DNA of 64,000 nt from CAYVGO01 sp964450725 (GCA_964450725.1 CAYVGO010000006.1:4699-68698); one strand, 5' to 3'; positions 1 to 9,579 are shown, counted from the stretch's first letter. Translations and numbers: made by a program. The notes: generated by a model from the sequence alone, not told the origin.

Positions 1-308
1 GGGTTAAGCAACGGACCAACAATAAAATTAGCACCTGATTGAATATACAAAGCGGCCGTAGGTGCATCTACAATAGAACCAATACCCAAAATCATTTCAG
101 GGCAATTTTTGGAAATCCACTTTGATAATTCTCCGAAAACTTCGTGTGCAAATTCTCCGCGGTTAGTAAACTCAAAGGCTCGAATCCCTCCCTCATAACA
201 AGCCTTTACTACATTTTTTGACATTTCTAAATCGTTGTGATAAAACACAGGAACCAGACCTGTTTTATGCATCGTTACAAGAACTTGGACTTTGTTGAAT
301 TTAGCCAT
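1..308 (-). CDS. eda: KDPG/KHG aldolase, partial (C-terminus beyond the window)
   Basis: Cleaves 2-keto-3-deoxy-6-phosphogluconate to pyruvate and glyceraldehyde 3-phosphate in the cytoplasm, the last step of hexuronate (Entner-Doudoroff-type) breakdown. The visible N-terminal 102 residues begin MAKFNKVQVLVTMHKTGLVP. They carry the family's first active-site strand, GGIRAFEFTNRG, with the conserved Glu, then GIGSIVDAPTA and ANFIVGP. The Schiff-base lysine lies past the window edge and cannot be checked. The start is the ATG at 306-308, 50 bp after the kinase stop, so both genes probably share a transcript. The kinase makes this enzyme's substrate. The family is clear; KDPG versus 4-hydroxy-2-oxoglutarate preference cannot be told from this piece. 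Confidence 0.9.
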   Translation of the reverse strand, partial: MAKFNKVQVLVTMHKTGLVPVFYHNDLEMSKNVVKACYEGGIRAFEFTNRGEFAHEVFGELSKWISKNCPEMILGIGSIVDAPTAALYIQSGANFIVGPLLN

Positions 309-358
309 TTTGATTTATTATTTACAAATTAGAACTTTTGTATTTACTTCATTATTAC

Positions 359-1399
359 TTATCTTACTACACGACCACTCCCATCACCACCCATCAGTCC
401 TTCCACTTCGGCAACAGTAACAAGATTAAAGTCTCCATAAATAGTGTGTTTTAGGCATGATGCAGCTACGGCAAAGTCCAATGCTTTTTGGTCATTTGTA
501 GGATAGGTTATTAGTCCGTAAAGTAAGCCTCCCATGAAAGAATCTCCACCACCAACACGGTCAACAATATGAGTGATGTCATAACGTCGAGATTGATAAA
601 GTATTTTACCGTCATATAAACATCCTCCCCAAGTGTTGTGATTGGCATTGATAGAACCACGAAGTGTGATAATGACTTTTTTTGCCCTGGGAAATTTTTT
701 CATTAATTGCATACAGACAGATTGAAATTCAGCCGCATTTACCTCACCCCCTGTATGAGAAACATCAAAATTTTCAGGCTTAATTCCAAATACTTTTTCA
801 GCATCTTCTTCATTTCCTAAAATTACATCACAACCCGCTACCAGTGCCGGCATTATTTCAGCGGCACTTTTGCCGTATTTCCAAAGATTTTTTCGGTAAT
901 TCAAGTCTGTAGATACTAACACTCCCATTTCATTTGCTGTTTTAATGGCTTCCAAGCAAGCATCGGCAGCACTTTGAGACAGTGCGGGAGTAATGCCAGT
1001 CCAATGAAAATATTGTGCATTTTTTAACACCTCTTTCCAATTGACCATACCCGGCTTGATTTCAGCAATTGCAGAATGTGCACGGTCATAGACTACCTTA
1101 CTTGCTCTTGCTACCGCTCCAGTTTCCAAGAAGTAAATACCCATACGATCTCCTCCTCGAATAATATTAGAAACTCCAACATTATGTTTGCGTAAGTCCA
1201 TAATACAACTTTCGGCAATATCATTTTCAGGTAACCGTGTTACGAAATCTGTCGGAATACCGTAATTTGATAATGATACAGCAACATTGGCTTCTCCACC
1301 TCCAAAGGTTGCAATAAGTTGACGGGTTTGAGAAAAACGTTCATAGTTAGGTGTTGCAAGGCGAAGCATGATTTCGCCGAATGTTACTACTTTTTTCAT
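359..1399 (-). CDS. kdgK: 2-dehydro-3-deoxygluconokinase (PfkB family)
   Basis: Phosphorylates 2-keto-3-deoxygluconate with ATP to KDPG. It is a PfkB-family sugar kinase of 346 residues. The N-terminal signature FGGGEANVAVSLSNYG binds sugar, and the C-terminal DRVGGGDSFMGG (about residues 280-292) holds the GGGD anion hole and the catalytic Asp near 286. I chose the internal ATG at 1397-1399 (MKKVVTFGEIMLRL), because the nine upstream in-frame residues are not family-like. It lies directly upstream of eda in the same direction, which supports KDG kinase over other PfkB sugar kinases. No regulator or uronate isomerase is visible in the window. Confidence 0.9.
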   Translation of the reverse strand: MKKVVTFGEIMLRLATPNYERFSQTRQLIATFGGGEANVAVSLSNYGIPTDFVTRLPENDIAESCIMDLRKHNVGVSNIIRGGDRMGIYFLETGAVARASKVVYDRAHSAIAEIKPGMVNWKEVLKNAQYFHWTGITPALSQSAADACLEAIKTANEMGVLVSTDLNYRKNLWKYGKSAAEIMPALVAGCDVILGNEEDAEKVFGIKPENFDVSHTGGEVNAAEFQSVCMQLMKKFPRAKKVIITLRGSINANHNTWGGCLYDGKILYQSRRYDITHIVDRVGGGDSFMGGLLYGLITYPTNDQKALDFAVAASCLKHTIYGDFNLVTVAEVEGLMGGDGSGRVVR

Positions 1400-1478
1400 A
1401 CATAAATAATTTTTGAGTACAAACAATAAACTTTGATCATTGAAGAATTGTTTATTGACCGATTTAATTTTATTCGTG

Positions 1479-1509
1479 CAAAATTACGATGTTTTTTTGA
1501 AATCAACAA
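1479..1509 (-). promoter_or_regulatory. Predicted Bacteroidota promoter of kdgK-eda
   Basis: Reading leftward, TTG (1507-1509), a 20-bp spacer, then TAATTTTG (1479-1486). This matches the TTG-N19-21-TAnnTTTG consensus of the Bacteroidota primary sigma factor. It gives a leader of about 70 nt before the kdgK ATG. Confidence 0.6.
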
Positions 1510-1626
1510 AATCTCGCAATATCAGTTATTAATAAAAGGATTTTATCAAGTTGGTTCCTTTTTTAGTCTCATATTTCAGCACATAAATATTAACTTTAAT
1601 TTACATATAATTACATTTTTATTCAT

Positions 1627-1657
1627 TTGTGAGAAATAGAAAAAAGGATTACCTTTG
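1627..1657 (+). promoter_or_regulatory. Predicted Bacteroidota promoter of asnS-guaB
   Basis: TTG (1627-1629), a 20-bp spacer, then TACCTTTG (1650-1657), a full match to the phylum's -33/-7 consensus, about 28 bp upstream of the asnS ATG. It is divergent from the kdgK promoter. The AT-rich stretch between the two holds no gene. Confidence 0.65.
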
Positions 1658-1684
1658 TAACTTAGTAGAAAAAAATGTAATTTT

Positions 1685-3076
1685 ATGTTGTCACGTAGTA
1701 AGATAAAAGACATCCTTACCCAATCAGAGCACAATGTTAAAGTGTTGATCAAAGGTTGGGTTAGAACAAAGAGAGGAAATAAAAATGTAGCCTTTGTTGC
1801 CATTAATGATGGTTCTACCATACATAATATCCAAGTAGTATTCGACCTTCAAAAATTTTCGGAAAATGATTTGAAAAATCTCACTACCGGAGCCAGTGCG
1901 GCTGTTGAAGGATTATTAGTTACTTCTCAAGGACAAGGACAATCTGTCGAAATTATTGCGGAAAACTTGATAGTTTACGGGACTGCCGATGCCGAAAAGT
2001 ATCCTCTGCAGAAAAAGGGGCATACACTTGAATTTTTAAGGGAAATTGCTCATTTAAGACCTCGAACCAATACTTTTGGTGCTATATTTCGTATTCGCCA
2101 TGCGATGGCTTTTGCTATTCATAAGTTTTTTAACGACAAAGGCTTTTACTATTTACACACGCCTATAATTACAGGCTCTGACTGTGAGGGTGCAGGAGCC
2201 ATGTTTCAAGTAACTACATTGGATTTGCAAAATCTCCCTAAAACTGTTGACCATAAAATTGATTTTAGTCAAGACTTTTTTGGAAAGTCAACGAACTTAA
2301 CCGTGAGTGGACAGTTGGAAGGAGAACTCGGAGCTTTAGCGTTAGGAGAAGTTTATACTTTTGGTCCTACTTTCAGAGCCGAAAACAGTAATACTCCCCG
2401 ACATTTATCTGAGTTTTGGATGATAGAGCCCGAAATGGCTTTTTATGAAATTAAAGAAAACATGGATTTGGCTGAAGAGTTTATTAAATACTTGGTAAAT
2501 TATGCTCTATCGTGTTGTGCTGATGATCTTCAATTTTTAAATGATATGTATGATAAAGAATTGATTGAACGGTTACAAGGTGTGGTAAATGACAAATTTA
2601 TAAGATTAGATTATACGGAGGCTATAGATATTTTAATAAAATCGCAAGTTAAATTTGAGTTTCCGGTTAGTTGGGGAGTGGATTTACAGGCTGAACATGA
2701 AAGATATTTGGTAGAAAAACATTTTAAAAAGCCTGTTATTTTGACCAATTACCCGAAAGAAATCAAAGCGTTTTACATGAAGCAAAATGAAGATGGTACA
2801 ACCGTAAGAGCGATGGACGTTTTGTTTCCTAAAATCGGAGAAATTATCGGAGGTTCACAAAGAGAAGAAGAGTTAAGTAAGTTGGAAAAACGCATGACAG
2901 AAATGAATATTCATCCTCAAGATATGTGGTGGTACTTAGATACCCGAAGATTTGGTTCCGTACCTCATAGCGGATTCGGATTAGGGTTTGAAAGATTATT
3001 ACTTTTTGTTACGGGAATGACAAACATCAGAGATGTAATTCCGTTCCCGAGAACTCCGAAAAATGCAGAATTTTAA
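1685..3076 (+). CDS. asnS: Asparaginyl-tRNA synthetase
   Basis: Charges tRNA-Asn with asparagine. It is a class IIb synthetase of 463 residues, the normal length. An N-terminal OB-fold anticodon-binding domain (KVLIKGWVRTKRG, about residues 19-31) precedes the catalytic core. Motif 2 appears as FRAENSNTPRHLSEFWMIEP and motif 3 as GFGLGFERLLLFVTG near the C-terminus. The length and the absence of the bacterial AspRS GAD insertion separate it from AspRS. guaB follows after 20 bp and is probably co-transcribed. The start is the first ATG behind a well-placed promoter. Confidence 0.96.
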   Translation: MLSRSKIKDILTQSEHNVKVLIKGWVRTKRGNKNVAFVAINDGSTIHNIQVVFDLQKFSENDLKNLTTGASAAVEGLLVTSQGQGQSVEIIAENLIVYGTADAEKYPLQKKGHTLEFLREIAHLRPRTNTFGAIFRIRHAMAFAIHKFFNDKGFYYLHTPIITGSDCEGAGAMFQVTTLDLQNLPKTVDHKIDFSQDFFGKSTNLTVSGQLEGELGALALGEVYTFGPTFRAENSNTPRHLSEFWMIEPEMAFYEIKENMDLAEEFIKYLVNYALSCCADDLQFLNDMYDKELIERLQGVVNDKFIRLDYTEAIDILIKSQVKFEFPVSWGVDLQAEHERYLVEKHFKKPVILTNYPKEIKAFYMKQNEDGTTVRAMDVLFPKIGEIIGGSQREEELSKLEKRMTEMNIHPQDMWWYLDTRRFGSVPHSGFGLGFERLLLFVTGMTNIRDVIPFPRTPKNAEF

Positions 3077-3096
3077 ACATTAAACATTATATACTT

Positions 3097-4584
3097 ATGC
3101 AAAACATATATAAAGATAAAATATTGGGTCGAGGTTTGACCTTTGACGATGTTTTGGTAGTACCGGCATACTCTGAAATTTTACCCAGAACAGTAGAATT
3201 ATCTACAAAATTTTCACGCTCTATATTCTTGAAAACCCCTTTAGTATCTGCAGCTATGGATACGGTTACGGAATTCCAATTAGCCATTGCTATTGCTCGT
3301 GAAGGTGGAATTGGAATTATACATAAGAATATGAGTATTGAGGAACAAGCAAGACAAGTAAAAAAAGTAAAACGGGCAGAAAACGGTATGATTTATGACC
3401 CTATCACTATCTCTCCGCAGCAAACTGTAGGTGATGCCTTAAGTTTAATGAAAGAAAATAAAATTGGAGGAATTCCTGTAGTGAATGAAAATCGAGTTTT
3501 GGTAGGTATTGTAACCAATAGAGACATGCGGTTTGAAGACAACATGCAAAGACCTATTACGGAAGTGATGACTCCACGAGAAAAATTAATTACCATTTCT
3601 CCCAATAAAATTACAACAACAGAAGAGGCTACAGAAATTCTAAAGAAACATCGTATTGAAAAGTTACCTGTGGTTGATGAGGAGAAAGGATTTCTATTAG
3701 GACTGATTACGTTCAAAGATTTGGCAAAAGTAAAAGATAATCCTAATGCCAGTAAAGATAAAATGGGTAGATTGCAAGTTGCCGCCGCAATTGGTGTTAC
3801 ACATGATTCTATGGAACGTGCAGAAGCATTATATGAGGCTAATGTTGATGCCATAGCCATTGATACTGCACACGGACATTCCAAGTATGTAATAGAATTA
3901 TTGAAAAAAGTAAAACGAAAGTTTACTAATATTGATGTAGTGGTAGGAAATGTTGCTACGGCTGAAGCGGCTGTAATGTTAGCTAAGGCAGGTGCAGATG
4001 CCGTAAAGGTAGGAATTGGTCCGGGGTCAATCTGTACAACCAGAGTAATTGCCGGTGTGGGAATGCCACAATTGTCGGCGATTTATGAAACTGCTACTGC
4101 TTTAAAAGAATATCCGGCAACTGTTATTGCCGATGGGGGTATTCGATACTCTGGAGATATTGTGAAAGCCTTAGTGGCAGGTGCTGATTGTGTTATGGCC
4201 GGTTCTTTGTTTGCCGGAGTAGAAGAATCTCCGGGTGAGACGATTATTTATAATGGACGTAAGTTTAAAACTTACAGAGGTATGGGTTCTATTGAAGCCA
4301 TGCAGCATGGTTCTAAAGATCGTTATTTTCAAGAAATAGAAACAGATATCAAAAAATTAGTGCCTGAAGGAATTGCAGGTCGAGTACCTTATAAAGGAAC
4401 ATTGAGTGAAGTTGTGTTTCAACTCATTGGCGGAGTTAGAGCGGGGATGGGTTATTGCGGTGCTCAAAAAATTGAAGACTTGAAAAATGCCAAGTTTGTA
4501 GAAATTACTCACGCCGGTGTTACAGAAAGTCATCCTCATGATGTAACGGTAACCAGTGAAGCTCCAAATTACAGTAGAAGTTAG
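3097..4584 (+). CDS. guaB: Inosine-5'-monophosphate dehydrogenase
   Basis: Oxidises IMP to XMP with NAD+, the committed step to guanine nucleotides. It is a 495-residue cytoplasmic enzyme with a split TIM barrel. A pair of CBS domains sits at about residues 95-215 (MTPREKLITISPNK begins the second). The catalytic cysteine loop is GIGPGSICTTRVIAGVG, followed by the IMP-binding ADGGIRYSGD and the GMGSIEAM segment. A strong hairpin terminator follows, so asnS-guaB looks like a closed two-gene transcript. Confidence 0.97.
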   Translation: MQNIYKDKILGRGLTFDDVLVVPAYSEILPRTVELSTKFSRSIFLKTPLVSAAMDTVTEFQLAIAIAREGGIGIIHKNMSIEEQARQVKKVKRAENGMIYDPITISPQQTVGDALSLMKENKIGGIPVVNENRVLVGIVTNRDMRFEDNMQRPITEVMTPREKLITISPNKITTTEEATEILKKHRIEKLPVVDEEKGFLLGLITFKDLAKVKDNPNASKDKMGRLQVAAAIGVTHDSMERAEALYEANVDAIAIDTAHGHSKYVIELLKKVKRKFTNIDVVVGNVATAEAAVMLAKAGADAVKVGIGPGSICTTRVIAGVGMPQLSAIYETATALKEYPATVIADGGIRYSGDIVKALVAGADCVMAGSLFAGVEESPGETIIYNGRKFKTYRGMGSIEAMQHGSKDRYFQEIETDIKKLVPEGIAGRVPYKGTLSEVVFQLIGGVRAGMGYCGAQKIEDLKNAKFVEITHAGVTESHPHDVTVTSEAPNYSRS

Positions 4585-4638
4585 AATGTTTCACTTCTTA
4601 TTTCGACACTTGATGCCGTTATTTTACAAATAATAGAA

Positions 4639-4676
4639 CAAAAAAGATACTTTACAAAGTGTCTTTTTTGTTTTTA
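4639..4676 (+). terminator. Intrinsic terminator after guaB
   Basis: CAAAAAAGATACTTT (4639-4653) pairs with AAAGTGTCTTTTTTG (4656-4670), with one T-G wobble, and runs into TTTTT. The A-rich left arm and T-rich right arm would also let it act on leftward transcripts. Confidence 0.8.
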
Positions 4677-4784
4677 GTAGATAACTAAAAGGTGCAGCAC
4701 TCTTATGCACTACCTTATTCAATACAAAAATCTAAAACCTATATTCTGTCCACATTTTGTAATCTTGAAATATAAACCAAAACG

Positions 4785-5603
4785 ATGGTTAATGTCATCA
4801 ACAAGTTTGGAGAAGACTTTACTAAAAACTATAGTGTAAACCTCTATTCAATTCTTCTTTTTGAAGGCGATTGCAGTTTTCTTGTAGATAACACACTTTA
4901 TCATTCTACAGTACCAACAATTTTATTTTTGTCACCATACCAAAGTTTCAAGTGGCTATCTAATGTAGATACTTCTATTCGGACTGTTTTGTTTCACGGG
5001 GATTTTTATTGTATTGAATATCATAAGAAAGAAGTAGCTTGCAATGGGCTACTTTTTAATAATATATACATTGTTCCCTACGTCACTCCAAGAGGTGAAG
5101 TGTGGAGTGAATTGATGGAAATTACTCAGAAAATCAACAATTACTTGGGTGATGAACCTCATTCTGAGGCTGTTCTTAAAACATACCTTCAACTGATTTT
5201 GGCTCTTAGCAGTAGAGAAAAAGTACATTCGTGTATTGAGTTTACGAAGAATATTGACCCCCATGCACATCATTTCATACAACTTCTTGACACACATTTT
5301 TGGAGCCAGCGACAAGTCCTGTTCTATGCAAAAAAACTCTCTATAAGCCCCAATGCTTTTAGTAAGAAAATAAAAAAGAACATTGGCAAAACGCCTACAC
5401 AACTCATTGGAGAGCGTGTAATTCTTGAAGCCAAAAAACTCCTACATCTTACCTATAAACCCATAAAGCAAATTGCCGATGATTTAGGTTTTGAAGATGA
5501 ATTTCATTTTAGTCGTTATTTTAAAAATAATGTCGGGCTATCTCCATTGCATTATCGACAAAAAGTAGGAATTTCTGTTGTGGCACAAAAGTCCATTCAA
5601 TAG
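4785..5603 (+). CDS. AraC-family transcriptional regulator
   Basis: A DNA-binding regulator of 272 residues. The N-terminal ~150 residues form a cupin-like sensor region (GDCSFLVDNTLYH, FLSPYQSFKW). The C-terminal ~100 residues are an AraC double helix-turn-helix ending with the family signature IKQIADDLGFEDEFHFSRYF and GLSPLHYRQK. Cysteines occur in GDCSF, FYCIEY and VACNGL, and could in principle sense oxidants, but nothing in the sequence proves it. The DUF417 gene follows 59 bp downstream in the same direction and is its most likely target, an arrangement that recalls rclR beside rclC in enterobacteria. The inducer is unknown. Confidence 0.88.
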   Translation: MVNVINKFGEDFTKNYSVNLYSILLFEGDCSFLVDNTLYHSTVPTILFLSPYQSFKWLSNVDTSIRTVLFHGDFYCIEYHKKEVACNGLLFNNIYIVPYVTPRGEVWSELMEITQKINNYLGDEPHSEAVLKTYLQLILALSSREKVHSCIEFTKNIDPHAHHFIQLLDTHFWSQRQVLFYAKKLSISPNAFSKKIKKNIGKTPTQLIGERVILEAKKLLHLTYKPIKQIADDLGFEDEFHFSRYFKNNVGLSPLHYRQKVGISVVAQKSIQ

Positions 5604-5639
5604 CCTTATTTGTCCATTCCACTGTAAAGCATAGTGTCT

Positions 5640-5647
5640 TACCTTTG
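5640..5647 (+). promoter_or_regulatory. Predicted -7 box before the DUF417 gene
   Basis: TACCTTTG matches the Bacteroidota -7 consensus 15 bp upstream of the ATG. No TTG sits at the ideal distance (the nearest is 27 bp upstream), which would fit a promoter that needs an activator such as the adjacent AraC protein. Confidence 0.45.
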
Positions 5648-5662
5648 CATTAAAAAAACATT

Positions 5663-6265
5663 ATGAACACAGTAATTCTTTGGACAAGTAAATTCCTTGT
5701 CAACAATAGTCAATCATGGTTTCATTTTATGCGTATTTCCATCTTTGTGGTAATGGCTTGGATTGGTGGTCTTAAAGTTTGTCAGTATGAGGCAGATGGA
5801 ATCATTCCATTTGTGGCAAATTCTCCTTTTATGAGCTTTTTACTTCAAAAAGAAGCCCCGGAGTATCAACAGTATAAGAATCCGGAGGGAAAAATGGTTG
5901 CCAAGAATATTGAATGGCATAAAACTAACGGGACATATATTTTCTCGTATGGTTTAGGAACAATGATTTGTTTAATCGGCTTGATGACTCTACTTGGAAT
6001 CTGGTTTAGTAAAATTGGTCTTATCGGAGGTTTGCTGACTGTGGGAATGTCGCTTGTTACACTCTCTTTTCTCATCACCACTCCGGAAGCATGGGTTCCT
6101 AATCTTGGAGGGGATTTACCGACTCCTGCACATGGGTTCCCCTATCTTTCAGCCACCGGACGACTTGTAGTGAAAGACATTATTATGATGGCTGGTGGGT
6201 TATTAGTGGCCACCGATTCGGCTCGAAGGATAGTACGAAATGGTGTTCTGAAACTTAAAGCTTAA
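5663..6265 (+). CDS. DUF417 (YkgB/RclC-type) inner-membrane protein
   Basis: A 200-residue integral membrane protein with about four hydrophobic segments: near residues 24-38 (ISIFVVMAWIGGLKV), 93-112, 118-137 and 170-185. The short sequence GGLKVCQYEADGI after the first helix and the PTPAHGFPYLSATGRLVVKD segment before the last are typical of the YkgB/DUF417 family. In Escherichia coli, the family member RclC belongs to the reactive-chlorine-resistance operon controlled by the AraC-type RclR. The adjacent AraC gene suggests a comparable stress role here, but no RclA-like flavoprotein is nearby. Biochemical function is unknown. Confidence 0.85.
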   Translation: MNTVILWTSKFLVNNSQSWFHFMRISIFVVMAWIGGLKVCQYEADGIIPFVANSPFMSFLLQKEAPEYQQYKNPEGKMVAKNIEWHKTNGTYIFSYGLGTMICLIGLMTLLGIWFSKIGLIGGLLTVGMSLVTLSFLITTPEAWVPNLGGDLPTPAHGFPYLSATGRLVVKDIIMMAGGLLVATDSARRIVRNGVLKLKA

Positions 6266-6292
6266 AAGTTCTGTAGATTTGCCGTTACCGAC

Positions 6293-6335
6293 AATCCTGT
6301 CAAGTCTTTTAATGAGTTGACAGGATTTGTTTTTT
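6293..6335 (+). terminator. Intrinsic terminator after the DUF417 gene
   Basis: AATCCTGTCAA (6293-6303) and TTGACAGGATT (6317-6327) form a perfect 11-bp stem with a 13-nt loop, followed by TGTTTTTTATT. Confidence 0.85.
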
Positions 6336-6495
6336 ATTGCGGAGGTTGTGCAAGAGATGTGAGATTTGGCAATAAGATGCTTATGACTTCGAGGTATGTT
6401 TAGATACACCTTCGGGGTATGCTTCGATGTTTTGATAAGGAGTTATGAACGTATACATTTGGTTTTGTAGTTCTAATTTTCCACATTATTCAAAA

Positions 6496-9400
6496 TTACT
6501 CCTTAATGTTTTGTTGGGCTTGCTGTTCTTTTTCCAACTCTGCTTTCTCTAACTTTTCAAGACGTGTTGTGGCTTCGCCAATAATACCATCATCTTTTGT
6601 AGCATAGCCGTTTTTGACACTCATGTAAGTAGATTTAGCCTGAAAGGCATCATGGTTCTTTAAATACACATCACCCAAAAGTAAAAATGACTTGGCAATC
6701 CAATATTGATAAGGGCTATTTTTTTCAGCCAAAGCAAATACCATATCTTCAACTGTTTTCAGTGGTTCTTCTTGAGAGTAGTAAACCATCCAATAGTAAG
6801 CTTCTACCCCCGATAGTGTAGAGGTGTTTTGCATAATGTGTCGATAATCATCTTTTGCCTTTTCAATACTGTCGGTAACACGGTATGCCGTAGCACGTTT
6901 GTAGTAAATTTCTTCAAGTAAGTTGTCGGCAATCTTTTCTTCTGTCAATAGATTTGTAGATGTTAAGATTACTTTATCATACTCTTTGGTGGCAAAAGCA
7001 CATCTTAAAACTCCCAGTTTTGCCGCCATAATGTTGGGTAAAAATTCGGCCTCTTTACTCAATCGCTCAAAATAATGTTCTGCTAAACTGTAATTTTTGA
7101 GGAATAACAATGTTTTTGAAATTCCCAGCAATGCTTTTTCCGTAAAAGTACTTTTAGGTTTTTCAAGTACGGCTTGGTATGCAGTTACTGCACTTTCATA
7201 TCGCTGTCTCTTAAGACAAAGTTCTGCATAGTAAAACTGTGCTTCTTCAATATACTTCCCGACTGTAAACTCTTTAATATACTTTTCAAAGGCCACCATT
7301 GCTTTTTCTTCTTGCTGTGATAAATATAGCCTTTCTGCCGATAAATAAGATAACGAATCTTTTTCTCCGGCGATATTAGCGGTAGTAATTTTATTTTCTT
7401 TAATAAATTGAAAATATTCATCAACATTTCCGGCATCAACATAAATGTACTTTAATCCTAACAAGGCATTGTCGGCATCTGTACTGTAGGGAAATTCTTT
7501 TAAAATACGTTTGTAATAGTATAGTGCACTGTCTATATGGTTTTGATTTACGTGTACCAATCCTAACTCTAATAACGTTTTTACGTAATAACTGCTTTGT
7601 CCGAACTGTTGTAATACTTGCCAAAAAGAAGTTTTTGCTTTTTCATATTCTTGCATTTGTACAAATGTTCGTCCTTTTTCAAACAGTGCATCATCAACAT
7701 AAGCAGATGTTTTGTACAGAGAGAGAACACTATTCATGTAGTCAATTTTCTTTTCAGGGCGTTCTAACAATCCATAGCAAAGTCCGGCTTGAAAAGTAAC
7801 ATAATCAACATTAATACTGTTGTTTTTAATGACCGCCAAATACTCTTCTACTGCTTTCCAGTAGGTTCGTTTTGCAAAATAACAGTCGGCAATCCTTGTT
7901 TGAGCATCAATAATCATTTTGTTATCTTGAATATTGACTTTATCACCCACAAAGCGCAGAAACCAGTTTAAAGCCTCATCATAATTTTTCATTTGATAAG
8001 CCGTATATCCAATATGGTAAGTTACATAATGGTATTCGGGTAATTGTGTGCTGAAAGAAGAGGAGTAGAACTCCTTGAACTTTTCTTGTGCTTCTGCATA
8101 CTGTTCTGTACGATATAAAATTTCGGCAATCCAATAATTACTTAATTGCAGGTAAGTTTGGTCAGGCACATCTAATTTCAAGGCACTGTTGAGATGATTC
8201 AAAGCTCTTTGGTAGTACTGGTTTTGTAAATATTCTAATCCCCGATAGTAATATGCTCGTTGTAATGCTTGCTTTACTGCCGGAGTCGGGGTAGCAATTT
8301 TAGATAAAATAACTACCGCTTCTTCATAATTTTTTGTTCTCAGGTAAGTCTCGGCTAAAAGGCGTTGTGCTTCAACAATGTGCTTGGATTTAGGGTATTG
8401 GAGAACGAAATTACGTAGTAGTTTTGAGGTTTCTTGGAATGGGTCTTGCTCAGTTTCATAGAGTAATTGGGCTCTGGCAAATAATGCTTCTTCTGCAATG
8501 ACAGGATAGAAGTTCATCTCTGCCGCTTGCTGAAATGCGTAAAGTGCTCCTGTCTTATTTTCTTTGGATAAATGTAATTGCCCTAAAAGAAAATATGCGT
8601 TTTGTGATAAGGAATCTATTCCTGTTGTAATTTGTTGAAAATGTTCAATTGCTTTATCTGCTTTGTTGTTTTTGTAGTAAACATAGCCTAAGAAATAACG
8701 GTTATTACGCGTTAAGGCTTTGCTGCCTGCTTCAAATATTTCTAAGTATTGTAATGCTTTTTCATAATCTTGTTTTACATAAAAGGCTTCTCCCAAGATG
8801 CGCGCAATTTCAATTTTACGGCTTTCTGATGCAGAGGGCATTAACTTTTCACCGGTAGGAATAACTTTATCATAATCTTTCTGGAAGTAATAGATTTGTA
8901 AGATGTAATAAGGAACTACTTTAGAGAAATCCGGATGTTCTGCAATCTTCTGAAACTCTTGTAATGCTACGGCATACTCCTGATTCTTAAACGCAATAAG
9001 TGCATAATAATATGTAGCAGGAACATTGTATTTTGTATCGCCGGCTTTAACTTGCGTGAAGTTCTTTTTTGCCAGTTCTAAACTGTCTAACGCAAAGTAA
9101 GCATAGCCTTTTTCAAAAAACAACTCTTCCTTTTCCGGTTGTGTAAGTATGGAAGCATCATAAACATCATATTGCTCAATGGCTTGTAGATAACGTAAGT
9201 TTCGATAATAATGTCTGGCTAATAGTAAGGTTAAAGCATTACTGTATTTTGTAGCAGATAAATCAATAATTCCTTGTTGTAAGGCGGTTTCCAACGTTGT
9301 ACGCCATAACTCATAATTACAAAGTAAATAATAATACTTGGCTGTAGCGTAGTGGTCAGGATGGTTGACCTTGTCAATTTGAGACTGTAGTGATAAAAAT

Positions 9401-9579
9401 AACTCTTCTGAAGATGCGTATAATCCTGCTTCATATAAAGTGATGGCTTGCTCTAACTTTTCAAGTACATCAGACTGTATAAATTCTTTTTGTTGTGGTT
9501 GGGCTGCAAGTTTTTCGGAATGGAAAATGAGGGCAGATATTGAGAAAAACAACAGGAACAAAGGATAAAATGTCCGCAT
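6496..9579 (-). CDS. Large periplasmic tetratricopeptide-repeat protein
   Basis: A 1027-residue exported protein. An N-terminal signal peptide (MRTFYPLFLLFFSISALIFH, cleavage likely after LAAQ) is followed by about 25 consecutive TPR-like helical hairpins filling the chain, for example FEKGYAYFALDSLELAKKNF and FLGYVYYKNNKADKAIEHFQ. The end is charged (LEKLEKAELEKEQQAQQ). There is no catalytic domain, so it is probably a scaffold that binds other envelope proteins. Large TPR proteins of this layout are common in Bacteroidota and are often annotated as YbgF- or BamD-like, but no specific partner can be named. It has its own promoter and stands alone, 181 bp from ygiQ. Confidence 0.85.
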   Translation of the reverse strand: MRTFYPLFLLFFSISALIFHSEKLAAQPQQKEFIQSDVLEKLEQAITLYEAGLYASSEELFLSLQSQIDKVNHPDHYATAKYYYLLCNYELWRTTLETALQQGIIDLSATKYSNALTLLLARHYYRNLRYLQAIEQYDVYDASILTQPEKEELFFEKGYAYFALDSLELAKKNFTQVKAGDTKYNVPATYYYALIAFKNQEYAVALQEFQKIAEHPDFSKVVPYYILQIYYFQKDYDKVIPTGEKLMPSASESRKIEIARILGEAFYVKQDYEKALQYLEIFEAGSKALTRNNRYFLGYVYYKNNKADKAIEHFQQITTGIDSLSQNAYFLLGQLHLSKENKTGALYAFQQAAEMNFYPVIAEEALFARAQLLYETEQDPFQETSKLLRNFVLQYPKSKHIVEAQRLLAETYLRTKNYEEAVVILSKIATPTPAVKQALQRAYYYRGLEYLQNQYYQRALNHLNSALKLDVPDQTYLQLSNYWIAEILYRTEQYAEAQEKFKEFYSSSFSTQLPEYHYVTYHIGYTAYQMKNYDEALNWFLRFVGDKVNIQDNKMIIDAQTRIADCYFAKRTYWKAVEEYLAVIKNNSINVDYVTFQAGLCYGLLERPEKKIDYMNSVLSLYKTSAYVDDALFEKGRTFVQMQEYEKAKTSFWQVLQQFGQSSYYVKTLLELGLVHVNQNHIDSALYYYKRILKEFPYSTDADNALLGLKYIYVDAGNVDEYFQFIKENKITTANIAGEKDSLSYLSAERLYLSQQEEKAMVAFEKYIKEFTVGKYIEEAQFYYAELCLKRQRYESAVTAYQAVLEKPKSTFTEKALLGISKTLLFLKNYSLAEHYFERLSKEAEFLPNIMAAKLGVLRCAFATKEYDKVILTSTNLLTEEKIADNLLEEIYYKRATAYRVTDSIEKAKDDYRHIMQNTSTLSGVEAYYWMVYYSQEEPLKTVEDMVFALAEKNSPYQYWIAKSFLLLGDVYLKNHDAFQAKSTYMSVKNGYATKDDGIIGEATTRLEKLEKAELEKEQQAQQNIKE

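Noticed and set aside
1576..1821. 81-codon leftward frame over the asnS start
   Set aside because: Antisense to the asnS N-terminus and crosses its promoter; no signal of its own.
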